DNA from: an uncultured Bacteroidota bacterium
GTDB taxonomy: Bacteria; Bacteroidota; Bacteroidia; Flavobacteriales; Flavobacteriaceae
Reading direction: 5' to 3'
Assembly (NCBI GenBank): GCA_902609035.1
Contig: CACLQG010000023.1
Location: 1 to 17,835, forward strand
DNA: 17,835 nucleotides
In this document: positions 7,062-15,142 of the stretch, in pieces
Layout: each line of letters opens with the position of its first letter
How positions within the stretch are numbered: position 1 is the first letter of the stretch
Notes under the pieces: model-generated
Seen by the model: the letters and a program-made list of their open reading frames with translations, nothing else
Databases searched by the model: none
What the model was told of the DNA's origin: nothing
Made by a program: the position numbers and the translations under genes

Positions 7062-7736
7062 ATGAAAATCCTTCTTGTAACAGGTGCCAGTAGGGGAGTG
7101 GGCTTTGAAATTTGCAAACAAGCAGCTGCAATTGGTCACAAGGTACTGGCAGTTTCTAGAAATATAAAACCTCTTGAAGGTATAGAAAACATCTACCCCT
7201 TTGCGATAGACCTTTCCATAGAGTCCGATGTAATTGCATTTGTCAAGGAAATAGGCGATAATTTTCATACTATTGATATATTGATCAACAATGCAGGGAG
7301 TTTGGTCAATAAACCTTTTCTGGAGATATCTTCAGTAGAGTTTGAAGAGGTTTACAAAGTAAATGTTTTTGCTGTTGCTACATTAACTCGTTTGATATTA
7401 CCATTAATTGATTCTACAGGACATGTAATCAACATCACCAGTATGGGAGGAGTTCAAGGCAGCACAAAATTTCCTGGACTTTCAGCCTACAGCAGTAGCA
7501 AAGGTGCTTTAGTAATTTTGACTGAACTTTTGGCAGAGGAATTCAAAGAGAGTGGTCCATCATTTAATGCGTTGGCATTGGGTGCGGTTAAGACAGAAAT
7601 GTTGGAAGAAGCTTTCCCAGGATATCAAGCACCAGTAAGTGCCGCTCAAATGGCATTATATATAATTAACTTTGCGTTGACAGGAAACCAGTTCTATAAC
7701 GGAAAAATATTGCCTATTTCTTCCTCTACACCCTAG
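7062..7736 (+). CDS. Short-chain dehydrogenase/reductase (SDR), substrate unknown
   Basis: This 224-residue protein is a classical-size SDR, an NAD(P)-dependent oxidoreductase with a Rossmann fold. Seen: the cofactor motif TGASRGVG (7-14); Ser-Arg at the end of beta-2 (32-33), which is compatible with NADP preference; Asp50 before the adenine pocket; NNAG (76-79); Asn101 of the catalytic tetrad; NITSMGG (124-130); and YSSSK (Tyr143, Lys147). The loop between NITSMGG and Tyr143 is slightly longer than usual, and Ser127 is the likely catalytic serine. The C-terminal substrate-binding part is short. It starts 38 bases after pdhC and ends 5 bases before the sprT-like gene, so it is probably in the same operon. 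The sequence does not show what it reduces, and I would not assign it to fatty-acid synthesis (FabG). Confidence 0.85.
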   Translation: MKILLVTGASRGVGFEICKQAAAIGHKVLAVSRNIKPLEGIENIYPFAIDLSIESDVIAFVKEIGDNFHTIDILINNAGSLVNKPFLEISSVEFEEVYKVNVFAVATLTRLILPLIDSTGHVINITSMGGVQGSTKFPGLSAYSSSKGALVILTELLAEEFKESGPSFNALALGAVKTEMLEEAFPGYQAPVSAAQMALYIINFALTGNQFYNGKILPISSSTP

Positions 7737-7741
7737 TCAAA

Positions 7742-8347
7742 ATGAAGGATACCAAAAGTACAATTGAAAATTTTGTCCCTGTAAAATCCCTTCCTTTATT
7801 AACCCAATACCTTCTTCGGTGGAAGGTTAATATAGTTATTACACGAAAACGCCATACTAAACACGGAGATTTTAGAGCCTTAACTAATGGTGAGCACCAA
7901 ATTACGGTGAATCAAATGACTAATCCCTATCGATTTTTAATTACTACACTTCACGAAATTGCTCATCTGGTCACTTTCAAGGATTTTGGTAGGACAATCA
8001 AACCCCACGGAAAGGAGTGGAAAATAAATTATAAAAATATAATGATGCCTTTTCTTACCCCCGATATTTTTCCCGAGGAATTATTAAAAAGATTACAATT
8101 ACATTTCATAAACCCCAAGGCCTCTTCTGATACTGATTCGAAATTGGTCGTTGCATTGAATAAATTTGATTCTGAGAATGAAAAAAGCTATATTTTTGAA
8201 TTAGAAAAGGGAACAATTTTTGAAACTCACAATGGGAGGAAATTTATCCTAAGAAAAAAGCGTGTTAAATTATTCGAGTGTAAAGAACTTGGAACCCAAA
8301 GGCTTTATCTTTTCTCCCCTCATGCTCAGGTAAATAAAATAAAGTAA
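7742..8347 (+). CDS. SprT-like zinc-metalloprotease-domain protein
   Basis: The 201-residue product has a SprT-like domain. The zincin helix TTLHEIAHLVTF (68-79) carries the HExxH motif (His71, Glu72, His75), followed by HGKEWK (His89 onward), the usual third-ligand region. The C-terminal half (about 110-201) is rich in Lys, Phe and Glu and includes a short beta-rich stretch (FETHNGRKFILRKKRVKLFE) where some SprT proteins carry a zinc-ribbon region; only one Cys (in FECKE) is present, so no zinc ribbon is formed. SprT-like proteins are related to the DNA-protein-crosslink protease SPRTN, but the bacterial function is unsettled. I recall SprT-like genes next to mannose-1-phosphate guanylyltransferase in other Bacteroidota, as here. 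One base separates its stop from the manC ATG, so the two are tightly coupled. Confidence 0.85.
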   Translation: MKDTKSTIENFVPVKSLPLLTQYLLRWKVNIVITRKRHTKHGDFRALTNGEHQITVNQMTNPYRFLITTLHEIAHLVTFKDFGRTIKPHGKEWKINYKNIMMPFLTPDIFPEELLKRLQLHFINPKASSDTDSKLVVALNKFDSENEKSYIFELEKGTIFETHNGRKFILRKKRVKLFECKELGTQRLYLFSPHAQVNKIK

Positions 8348-8348
8348 G

Positions 8349-9431
8349 ATGTCAAAAAATCACTTTGCAATCATTATGGCAGGTGGAATAGGTTCCAGAT
8401 TCTGGCCTTCAAGTACCCCTGAATTCCCTAAGCAATTCCACGATATGACTGGTGATGGAATTTCGCTTTTACAAAGTACCTTTTGTCGATTGGAAAATTT
8501 CATTCCCTCTGAAAATATTTTTATTGTAAGCCAAACCCAATACAAAGAAATTATCATGGATCAATTAGGAGATAAATTAACTTTAGAGCAAGTTGTCCTT
8601 GAACCCAATCGTCGTAATACCGCTCCCTGTATATTGATAGCGAGTCTGAAAATCAAAAAAATAAACCCTAAAGCTAAAATTGTAATCTCTCCAAGCGATC
8701 ATATTATTAAAGACGAAAAGATATTTCAAGAGGATGTCGAATTGGCCTTAGAGGCCGCCGATAAAAAAAATCTGATAACTTTTGGTATACAACCAGATTA
8801 TCCAGCTACGGGTTTTGGCTATATTGCCATTGATAAAAATCCAAATGCGTCTCGTTTTAAATCAGTAATGGAGTTTACCGAAAAACCTGACTTTCCAACT
8901 GCCCAAAAATTTATTGCTGCTAGAAATTATTTTTGGAATTCGGGAATTTTTGTATGGTCTACCTCTGCATTGCTCAATGGCTTTAAAGAGCATGCTCCAA
9001 CACTTTACGAATTATTTAATAAAGGTTTTGACTATTTGAATACTGATTCAGAGGAGGAATTTGTCACCCAAAACTACCCACTTGCAGAGAATATTTCGAT
9101 TGATTATGCTTTAATGGAAAAATCCAATCATATATATCTAATACCCGCACGTTTTGATTGGAATGATTTGGGAAGTTGGAAATCAATTTATGACTATCAA
9201 TACAAAGATGAATCAAAAAACGCTATGGTCAATGCAGTTTTATATAGTGTTGACTCTATTGGTAATCTCATTAAAACTGATTCCGAGAAAAAAGTCGTGA
9301 TTTCTGGTCTTGAGAATTATATCATTGTCGATACTAAAGATGTTCTGATGATTTGTCCAATGGATAAAAATCAAGAGGTAAAAGAAATTGCTAAGGACGC
9401 GCTGAAGAAATTCAGTAAAAAGAAAAACTAG
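8349..9431 (+). CDS. manC: Mannose-1-phosphate guanylyltransferase
   Basis: The enzyme makes GDP-mannose from mannose-1-phosphate and GTP, supplying mannose and fucose for surface polysaccharides and glycoprotein glycans. At 360 residues it is the single-domain GDP-mannose pyrophosphorylase type, without the C-terminal phosphomannose isomerase domain. Motifs: the nucleotide-binding GGIGSRFWP (12-20) with PKQF (27-30); EPNRRNTAP (85-93); SPSDH (114-118), which carries the metal-binding Asp; GFGYI (155-159); FTEKP (176-180); and WNSGIF (196-201). The C-terminal third is the left-handed-helix-like end of the family. It is the last gene of the plus-strand operon. Its TAG overlaps the stop codon of the opposing mlaF gene, so there is no separate terminator. 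Confidence 0.93.
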   Translation: MSKNHFAIIMAGGIGSRFWPSSTPEFPKQFHDMTGDGISLLQSTFCRLENFIPSENIFIVSQTQYKEIIMDQLGDKLTLEQVVLEPNRRNTAPCILIASLKIKKINPKAKIVISPSDHIIKDEKIFQEDVELALEAADKKNLITFGIQPDYPATGFGYIAIDKNPNASRFKSVMEFTEKPDFPTAQKFIAARNYFWNSGIFVWSTSALLNGFKEHAPTLYELFNKGFDYLNTDSEEEFVTQNYPLAENISIDYALMEKSNHIYLIPARFDWNDLGSWKSIYDYQYKDESKNAMVNAVLYSVDSIGNLIKTDSEKKVVISGLENYIIVDTKDVLMICPMDKNQEVKEIAKDALKKFSKKKN

Positions 9432-10192
9432 TTTTCATCCTGATATACTTTTCTTACTTTTTTGAATAGATTGGAGGAATAGATAAAATTCCCGACACTT
9501 TCGTTTTCTGTCTTAAAGACTTCTTTGTTCGTTCCCTCCCAGCCTTTTTGGCCATTTTCTAGAAACAATACTTTCTCACCAATTTCCATTACCGAATTCA
9601 TGTCGTGCGTGTTGATCACAGTGGTGATCTCATATTCTTTAGTAATCTCTTGAATTAAGTTGTCAATTAAAGTTGAGGTTCTAGGGTCCAAACCAGAGTT
9701 GGGTTCGTCACAAAACAGAAATTTAGGATTCATCACAATCGCCCTTGCAATTGCAACCCTTTTTTGCATCCCTCCAGAAATTTCTGAGGGTAACTTTTTG
9801 TTGGCGTTGATCAGATTCACCCTATTGATAACTTCATTGGCACGAGAAAGCATTTCCTCCGAGCTTTTATGGGTTAACATTCGCATGGGAAACATGATGT
9901 TTTCGTCTACTGTCATAGAGTCAAATAAGGCACTTCCCTGAAAAACCATACCCATTTCCTGACGTAGGATACTTCTTTCCTTGGTACTCATTTCTTGGAG
10001 ACAACGATCTTCAAAAAAAATATTTCCTCTATCAATCCCATAGAGTCCAAGTATACATTTAAGTAAAACTGTTTTACCTGATCCACTCTGACCGATTATT
10101 AGATTGGTCTTTCCCTTTTCAAATTGCGTTGAAACGCCTGAAAGTACACTAACTCCATCAAATGATTTACTAAGTTTATCTACTACGATCAT
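9428..10192 (-). CDS. mlaF: MlaF-type ABC transporter ATPase
   Basis: This is the ATP-binding subunit of a lipid-transport (Mla-type) ABC system, which acts with the MlaE permease at the inner membrane to move phospholipids between the membranes. The 254 residues include Walker A GQSGSGKT (34-41), Q-loop Gln85 in MVFQGSALFD, signature ISGGMQKRVAIARA (138-151), Walker B FLFCDEP (158-164, Glu163) and switch His196 in NTHD. The GSALFDSMTVDENI stretch (86-99) is characteristic of MlaF. The ATG overlaps the mlaE stop by one base (TAATG), so translation is coupled. A substrate-binding MlaD (MCE domain) gene would be expected near this pair but none is in the window. The C-terminal stop lies within a CTAG shared with manC. 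Confidence 0.92.
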   Translation of the reverse strand: MIVVDKLSKSFDGVSVLSGVSTQFEKGKTNLIIGQSGSGKTVLLKCILGLYGIDRGNIFFEDRCLQEMSTKERSILRQEMGMVFQGSALFDSMTVDENIMFPMRMLTHKSSEEMLSRANEVINRVNLINANKKLPSEISGGMQKRVAIARAIVMNPKFLFCDEPNSGLDPRTSTLIDNLIQEITKEYEITTVINTHDMNSVMEIGEKVLFLENGQKGWEGTNKEVFKTENESVGNFIYSSNLFKKVRKVYQDEN

Positions 10193-10929
10193 TAGGTGAG
10201 TAATAATTGGGTAATGATGTAATTTGTAACGATGATTATAACACTAGTCCATACAAAAGAGCTGGTACTAGCCTTTCCTACTTCTAAAGCCCCGCCTTTT
10301 AGGAAATATCCATGATAGGAGGGAATTGTGGCAAGAATAAAAGCAAAAAATCCTGTTTTTAAAAAAGCATATTTAACGTGATAAGGAATGAATTCCATTT
10401 GTATGCCCTCTATAAAATCAGCACTAGAACAAAAATCTCCATAAATAGAAGCAATATATCCTCCAAAAATTCCCAAAAACATGGAAATGGTAATCACAAA
10501 AGGGTAAAATAGCATGGCGACAATTTTTGGGAAAATCAGATAATTATAAGTATTGATTCCCATTACTTGCAGGGCGTCAATTTGTTCCGTTACCTTCATG
10601 GTTCCAAGACTGGAAGTTATATAAGAGCCAACCTTTCCAGCCATGATTACCGATATAAAGGTGGGAGCGAATTCCAATATTACCGATTGACGGGTGGCGA
10701 AACCAATCAAATTTTTAGGTAAAAGTGGGTTGCTAAGATTCAATGCGGTTTGTATGGCAACGACTCCCCCTACAAAGAAGGAAATAAAAGCCACAATACC
10801 CATTGACCCAACGATCAATGAGTCTAATTCTTTGATGATAAGCTCTTTCATTAAACTCCAACGGGTAAAACGTCTGAATACTTTAGAAAGCATTATAAAA
10901 TAGGTGCCAATGTCTTGAAGTATAACCAT
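10192..10929 (-). CDS. mlaE: MlaE-type ABC transporter permease
   Basis: MlaE is the inner-membrane permease of the Mla lipid-transport family and pairs with MlaF. The 245-residue protein has an amphipathic N-terminus, then hydrophobic segments around GIVAFISFFVGGVVAIQ, FAPTFISVIMAGKVGS, IVAMLFYPFVITISMFLGIFGG, FFAFILATIPSYHG and the C-terminal SFVWTSVIIIVTNYIITQ. The conserved GTMKVTEQIDALQVMG block, the likely coupling region facing the ATPase, lies in the middle. The frame can be opened from a TTG at 10947, six codons upstream, but the ATG at 10929 fits the family start (MxILxxxGxYF) better. The mlaF gene follows with a one-base overlap. The KAS III-family gene lies 57 bases upstream on the same strand, separated by a weak hairpin. 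Confidence 0.92.
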   Translation of the reverse strand: MVILQDIGTYFIMLSKVFRRFTRWSLMKELIIKELDSLIVGSMGIVAFISFFVGGVVAIQTALNLSNPLLPKNLIGFATRQSVILEFAPTFISVIMAGKVGSYITSSLGTMKVTEQIDALQVMGINTYNYLIFPKIVAMLFYPFVITISMFLGIFGGYIASIYGDFCSSADFIEGIQMEFIPYHVKYAFLKTGFFAFILATIPSYHGYFLKGGALEVGKASTSSFVWTSVIIIVTNYIITQLLLT

Positions 10930-10951
10930 TGTTACAAATTTAAACAATTAA

Positions 10952-10965
10952 CCCATAAAAATGGG
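10952..10965 (-). terminator. Small hairpin between the KAS III gene and mlaE, weak terminator or processing site
   Basis: CCCAT (10952-10956) and ATGGG (10961-10965) form a five-base stem with an AAAA loop; on the minus strand it is followed by TTAATTGTTT. It is too short for a confident terminator, but it is the only structure in the gap between two same-strand genes. Confidence 0.25.
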
Positions 10966-10986
10966 CCTTTCAATTACAACTGAAAA

Positions 10987-12048
10987 TTATATCTGATAGG
11001 TTATAGCATTGATATTCATTCCCGCGCCAACACTGGCAAAAAGAATGATATCTCCCTTCTTTATGGAATGACCCTTGTAGTTATATTTGACTACTAAATC
11101 AAACAGGGTGGGGACGGTGGCTACTGAGCTATTTCCAAACTCTTCAATATTCATTGGGAGAATTTCCTCGGGCATAGATTTTTTATAAAGTCTGTAAAAA
11201 CGATTCACAATGGATTCATCCATTTTTCTATTGGCTTGGTGGATGAATATTTTTTTTAGGTTTTCAATATCAATATTGGCCTTCTCAAGACAATGTTTCA
11301 TGGCAGCGGGTACTTTGTTCAAAGCAAATTCATAAACCTTTCTACCCTGCATCTTTATGAACTTATCGCCATTTAATTTCTTCTTGTTATAGGATTGTCC
11401 ATAAAAAATATAATCCGCTTCATTATTGGCGGTATAGGTCAAAGTGCTGTGGGATAAAATTCCTCCTTCTTGTCCTGATTTTTCTAGTAGGGTAGCGCCT
11501 GCTCCATCTGCATAGATCATAGAATCACGGTCATGAAGATCGACAACCCTAGAAAGTGCATCTGCACCAATAACCAAACACTTTTTGGCCATTCCTGCCT
11601 TGATATAAGCTTGGGCTTGGATCAATGCCTCTACCCATCCTGGGCAACCAAACAAAAGATCGTAAGCCACACATTTGGGGTTTTGGATTTTCAACTTGGT
11701 TTTAACTCTAGAGGCCAGACTGGGCAAGGTATCGATTTGCTTGCTCTCCTTGGTAATGTCTCCGAAATTGTGGGCTACAATGATGTAATCAATGGTTTCT
11801 GGATCAACTTGGGCATCTTTTATAGCTTTTTGAGCTGCGAAATGAGCGATGTCCGAAGTTTTTAATTCTGGAGCAATATACTTACGCTCCTCAATTCCTG
11901 TAATTGAGTTAAATTTATCAATAATGGTTTCATTGTCCACACCGAAGGCTTCTCCTTGGTTGTCCAAAAAAGAACGTCCTAAGAAAGCACTGTTTTGTTG
12001 AACAATGGAGGGAATAAAACTCCCGCTTCCAGTGATTTTATAACTCAT
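10987..12048 (-). CDS. Beta-ketoacyl-ACP synthase III (KAS III)-family protein
   Basis: KAS III-type enzymes condense an acyl-CoA starter with malonyl-ACP through a Cys-His-Asn triad. From the ATG at 12048 the protein has 353 residues. The triad is visible: Cys135 in YDLLFGCPGW, His270 in IFIHQAN and Asn306 in FGNSSVATVPT. The family ending ILFASVGAGMNINA is also present. The frame extends 25 codons upstream, but those codons encode a hydrophobic stretch unlike the family, and MSYKITGSGSFIPS is the expected start. It belongs to the branch common in Bacteroidota that is longer than the E. coli-type FabH (about 317 residues), so I do not use the fabH symbol. The substrate could be the fatty-acid starter unit or a special lipid. 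It lies upstream of mlaE-mlaF on the same strand, which fits a lipid-related role without proving it. Confidence 0.88.
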   Translation of the reverse strand: MSYKITGSGSFIPSIVQQNSAFLGRSFLDNQGEAFGVDNETIIDKFNSITGIEERKYIAPELKTSDIAHFAAQKAIKDAQVDPETIDYIIVAHNFGDITKESKQIDTLPSLASRVKTKLKIQNPKCVAYDLLFGCPGWVEALIQAQAYIKAGMAKKCLVIGADALSRVVDLHDRDSMIYADGAGATLLEKSGQEGGILSHSTLTYTANNEADYIFYGQSYNKKKLNGDKFIKMQGRKVYEFALNKVPAAMKHCLEKANIDIENLKKIFIHQANRKMDESIVNRFYRLYKKSMPEEILPMNIEEFGNSSVATVPTLFDLVVKYNYKGHSIKKGDIILFASVGAGMNINAITYQI

Positions 12049-12171
12049 AATACCATTACAATAGTACTTTATTATTGTTGATAATTTTAAAAATTGGAAA
12101 AAAGCGTATGACACCCAAATCATATGGTAGGGTTAATATCGTAAAGCAATTAAGTAAAAAACCCTAATAAA

Positions 12172-15018
12172 TTAGACGCTTACATAATTTTCTATGGATG
12201 AACAGTTACAAACCAAATTACGATCTCCAAAGGCTTCATCCACTCTTCTCACTGAAGGCCAGAACTTATTGTTTACAACAAAAGGTAATGGATAGGCTGC
12301 TTTCTTTCTAGAGTAGGGAAACTCCCATTTATCATTTGTAACCATCTCTAGAGTGTGAGGGGCATTTTTTAGTATTGCTATGTTGGTTTCTTCCCCAGAA
12401 TTGATCTCCATCCTAATGGAAATCATCGCATCGCAGAAATGGTCTATTTCTTCAAGGTTTTCACTTTCTGTAGGTTCAATCATCATGGTTCCTGCCACAG
12501 GAAAAGAAACCGTAGGGGCATGAAATCCATAATCAATTAAACGTTTGGCGATGTCCACCACTTCGATTTTAAACTTCTTAAAAGGACGGCAGTCTATGAT
12601 TAACTCATGAGCCGTCCTTCCCTTATTTCCTGTGTATAAAATATCATAAGCTCCTTCCAGTCTTTTACTGATGTAATTGGCATTGAGAATTGCTATTTCC
12701 GTTGCTTTTGTCAATCCGCTACCGCCCAGCATTTCAATATAGCCGTAGGAAATCAAACACGCCAAAGCCGATCCCCATGGGGCAGCGGAAATGGTATCTT
12801 TTGAATCGCTTCCTCCCGTGCTCACGAGAGGGTGTTGGGGCAGAAAAGGCGACAGATGCTCCGCCACACAAATGGGACCTACTCCTGGGCCTCCCCCACC
12901 ATGGGGAATAGCAAATGTTTTATGCAAGTTTAAATGGCAAACATCCGCACCAATTTGTTTGGGGCTTGTCAGTCCAACTTGTGCATTCATATTGGCACCG
13001 TCCATATACACCTGTCCTCCACATTCATGGATTTTGGATGTAATGTCTTTGATGTTTGCTTCAAAAACACCATGAGTGGAAGGATAAGTAATCATTAAAG
13101 CGGCCAAATGCTCACGATTCTCTTCTGTTTTCTCCAAAAAATCTACCCAATCAATATTCCCCAGTTCATCTGTTTTTACAACCACTACTTTCATACCTGC
13201 CATTACAGCCGAGGCTGGATTTGTCCCGTGAGCGGAAGAGGGAATCAAACAAATATTTCGATTTGTGTCGTTTCTGGATTCGTGATAGGCTCGGATCGCC
13301 ATTAGCCCAGAATATTCTCCTTGCGCACCTGAGTTAGGTTGTAAAGAGGTAGCATTGAATCCTGTAATCTCTGTAAGTTGATTTTCCAATCGTTGCAGCA
13401 TCTTTTGGTAACCTTTGGCCTGATATAAAGGAACAAAAGGATGGACATTCGACCACCTGTGCCAGCTCAAAGGCAACATCTCTGCTGCGGCATTCAGTTT
13501 CATTGTACAAGAACCCAAGGAAATCATCGAATGGTTTAAGGCCAAATCCTTACGCTCCAAACTTTTTATGTAGCGCATCATACTGGTTTCAGAGTGGAAA
13601 GAATTGAAAATTTTATTTTCTAGGTAAGGACTCCTTCTCTTTTGACCAAGTGGATAGCGGTGATTTTCAATTTTTACTTTTCCATTAATGTTTTTTTGAT
13701 GAACGACATTTTCAAAGACATTCAGCACTTTTAAAAGCGCTACTTCATCTGTTGTTTCGTTGATAGCAATCGCTACTGTCTCCTCGTCGATATAGTTGAA
13801 ATTGATTTCATTTTCTTCTGCTTTGGCTTTTACAGCGGCAGCATTGATTCTAATTCTCAGAGTATCAAAATAATAGGTATTGAGTTGGGTCAATCCCAAG
13901 TCCATTAATTTTTTTTCAAGTTTGGCAGCATTTAAATGTATCCTTTTGGCAATTCTTTTTAATCCTTTAGGACCATGATATACCGCATACATTCCCGCCA
14001 TTACCGCCAATAAAACTTGAGCGGTACAGATATTGGAAGTTGCTCTGTCTCTTTTGATGTGTTGCTCTCTGGTTTGAAGAGCCATCCGAAAAGCTCGGTT
14101 ATTATCCTGATCTCGGGTTTGTCCGATGATCCTCCCAGGGATGTTTCTCTTGTAGTCAACTTTGGTTGCAAAGTAGGCCGCATGCGGCCCACCATAACCC
14201 AGTGGAATACCAAAACGCTGGGTGGTGCCTACCACAACATCCACATTATAACTACCTGGAGCTTCCAATAGGGTAAGACTCAGCAGATCTGCCGCTACTA
14301 TGGTTTTCAGTTCAAAAGCTTTGGCTTTATTCACCAATGCAGGCAGATCTGTGATGGCACCATCTTTGCTTGGATATTGAAAAATAGCTCCAAAAAAAGA
14401 GGCGTCAAATTCTATCTTTTCGGCATTGTCTTTTACCAATTCTACACCCAGTGGTAAGGCTCTGGTTTTTAATACCGCCAAAGACTGGGGGAGAATATCA
14501 TCTGACACAAAAAGCTTCTTGGCTTCGGCTTTTTTTTGCTCTTGTGAACGTACCAAATAACTTAATGACATGGCCTCCGCAACCGCTGTCGCTTCATCTA
14601 ACAAAGAGGCATTAGCAATTTCCATCCCAGTAAGATCGCAAACCATGCTTTGAAAATTAAACAGCGCCTCCAGTCTCCCTTGGGCAATTTCTGCCTGATA
14701 GGGGGTGTAGGCGGTGTACCAACCAGGATTTTCCATTATATTCCGCTGAATTACAGCCGGGGTAATTGTTGGGTTGTAACCCAAACCAATATAAGTTTCG
14801 AACAATTTGTTTTCATTAGAAAGAGCCCGTAGATTATTGAGAAATCTGTACTCGCTAATTCCCTCCCGAAGGGTCAACTGTTGTGGCAGTCTGATTTCCT
14901 CTGGTAGGGTTTCTGAAAGGAGTCCCTCAAGGGAATCTAATTCCAAGGCAGCTAGCATTTTTGTGATTTCCTCCTCATTTGGGCCTATATGGCGTAAAGC
15001 AAATTTATCCGATTGCAT
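12172..15018 (-). CDS. gcvP: Glycine dehydrogenase (decarboxylating), P protein
   Basis: The P protein of the glycine cleavage system decarboxylates glycine with pyridoxal phosphate (PLP) and passes aminomethyl to the lipoyl arm of GcvH. The 948-residue product is a full-length single-chain enzyme: an N-terminal half (about 1-440, starting FALRHIGPNEEEI and including LLDEATAVAEAM at 139-150 and RFGIPLGYGGPHA at 268-280) and a C-terminal half (about 450-948). The C-terminal half carries SLGSCTMKLNA (500-510), SSAHGTNPASA (594-604), the PLP Lys700 in NLHKTF and the glycine-rich HGGGGPGVGP (706-715). No interruption is seen. The start ATG at 15018-15016 has a -7-like box 18 bases upstream. gcvH and gcvT are not in the window. 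The gene is followed on the same strand by the KAS III gene after 123 bases with no clear terminator. Confidence 0.96.
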   Translation of the reverse strand: MQSDKFALRHIGPNEEEITKMLAALELDSLEGLLSETLPEEIRLPQQLTLREGISEYRFLNNLRALSNENKLFETYIGLGYNPTITPAVIQRNIMENPGWYTAYTPYQAEIAQGRLEALFNFQSMVCDLTGMEIANASLLDEATAVAEAMSLSYLVRSQEQKKAEAKKLFVSDDILPQSLAVLKTRALPLGVELVKDNAEKIEFDASFFGAIFQYPSKDGAITDLPALVNKAKAFELKTIVAADLLSLTLLEAPGSYNVDVVVGTTQRFGIPLGYGGPHAAYFATKVDYKRNIPGRIIGQTRDQDNNRAFRMALQTREQHIKRDRATSNICTAQVLLAVMAGMYAVYHGPKGLKRIAKRIHLNAAKLEKKLMDLGLTQLNTYYFDTLRIRINAAAVKAKAEENEINFNYIDEETVAIAINETTDEVALLKVLNVFENVVHQKNINGKVKIENHRYPLGQKRRSPYLENKIFNSFHSETSMMRYIKSLERKDLALNHSMISLGSCTMKLNAAAEMLPLSWHRWSNVHPFVPLYQAKGYQKMLQRLENQLTEITGFNATSLQPNSGAQGEYSGLMAIRAYHESRNDTNRNICLIPSSAHGTNPASAVMAGMKVVVVKTDELGNIDWVDFLEKTEENREHLAALMITYPSTHGVFEANIKDITSKIHECGGQVYMDGANMNAQVGLTSPKQIGADVCHLNLHKTFAIPHGGGGPGVGPICVAEHLSPFLPQHPLVSTGGSDSKDTISAAPWGSALACLISYGYIEMLGGSGLTKATEIAILNANYISKRLEGAYDILYTGNKGRTAHELIIDCRPFKKFKIEVVDIAKRLIDYGFHAPTVSFPVAGTMMIEPTESENLEEIDHFCDAMISIRMEINSGEETNIAILKNAPHTLEMVTNDKWEFPYSRKKAAYPLPFVVNNKFWPSVRRVDEAFGDRNLVCNCSSIENYVSV

Positions 15019-15035
15019 AACATTAATGATTTGAA

Positions 15036-15043
15036 CAAAATTA
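15036..15043 (-). promoter_or_regulatory. Probable -7 box for gcvP (TAATTTTG on the minus strand)
   Basis: The plus-strand CAAAATTA reads TAATTTTG on the minus strand, an exact TAnnTTTG match that ends 17 bases before the gcvP ATG. The start site would fall near 15030, leaving a leader of about 12 bases. I see no TTG at the proper -33 spacing, so support rests on the -7 element and its position alone. Confidence 0.4.
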
Positions 15044-15130
15044 GCATTTAGATCCAGCTCTTTTTGACCCCCTTAAATTGATTTCTCCATTTTTTTTGAA
15101 CAAAAATCCTAGTTATTAACAGTTTACAGA

Positions 15131-15138
15131 TACTTTTG
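15131..15138 (+). promoter_or_regulatory. Possible -7 box upstream of the UbiA-like gene (TACTTTTG)
   Basis: TACTTTTG matches TAnnTTTG and lies four bases before the GTG chosen as the start of the next gene. If it is used, the transcript would begin at or just after the GTG, giving a leaderless message or implying a later start codon. No -33 TTG lies at the usual distance. It shares a 124-base gap with the divergent gcvP promoter. Confidence 0.3.
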
Positions 15139-15142
15139 TCAC

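Noticed and set aside
10930..10947. TTG start for MlaE at 10947 and a TAAATTTG box on the minus strand at 10935-10942
   Set aside because: The ATG at 10929 fits the family. The box lies too close to that start, has no -33 partner, and could be chance in AT-rich DNA.
12049..12123. 25-codon N-terminal extension of the KAS III protein, resembling a membrane anchor
   Set aside because: The family starts at MSYKITGSG; the extension looks like read-through of upstream non-coding sequence.
12128..12166. Inverted repeat TAGGGTT/AACCCTA between gcvP and the KAS III gene
   Set aside because: The loop is 25 bases and the T run lies inside the loop, not after the stem, so it is not a convincing terminator.
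12690..14271. Several plus-strand open frames opposite gcvP
   Set aside because: They mirror a well-conserved gene and have no domain signature or start context of their own.
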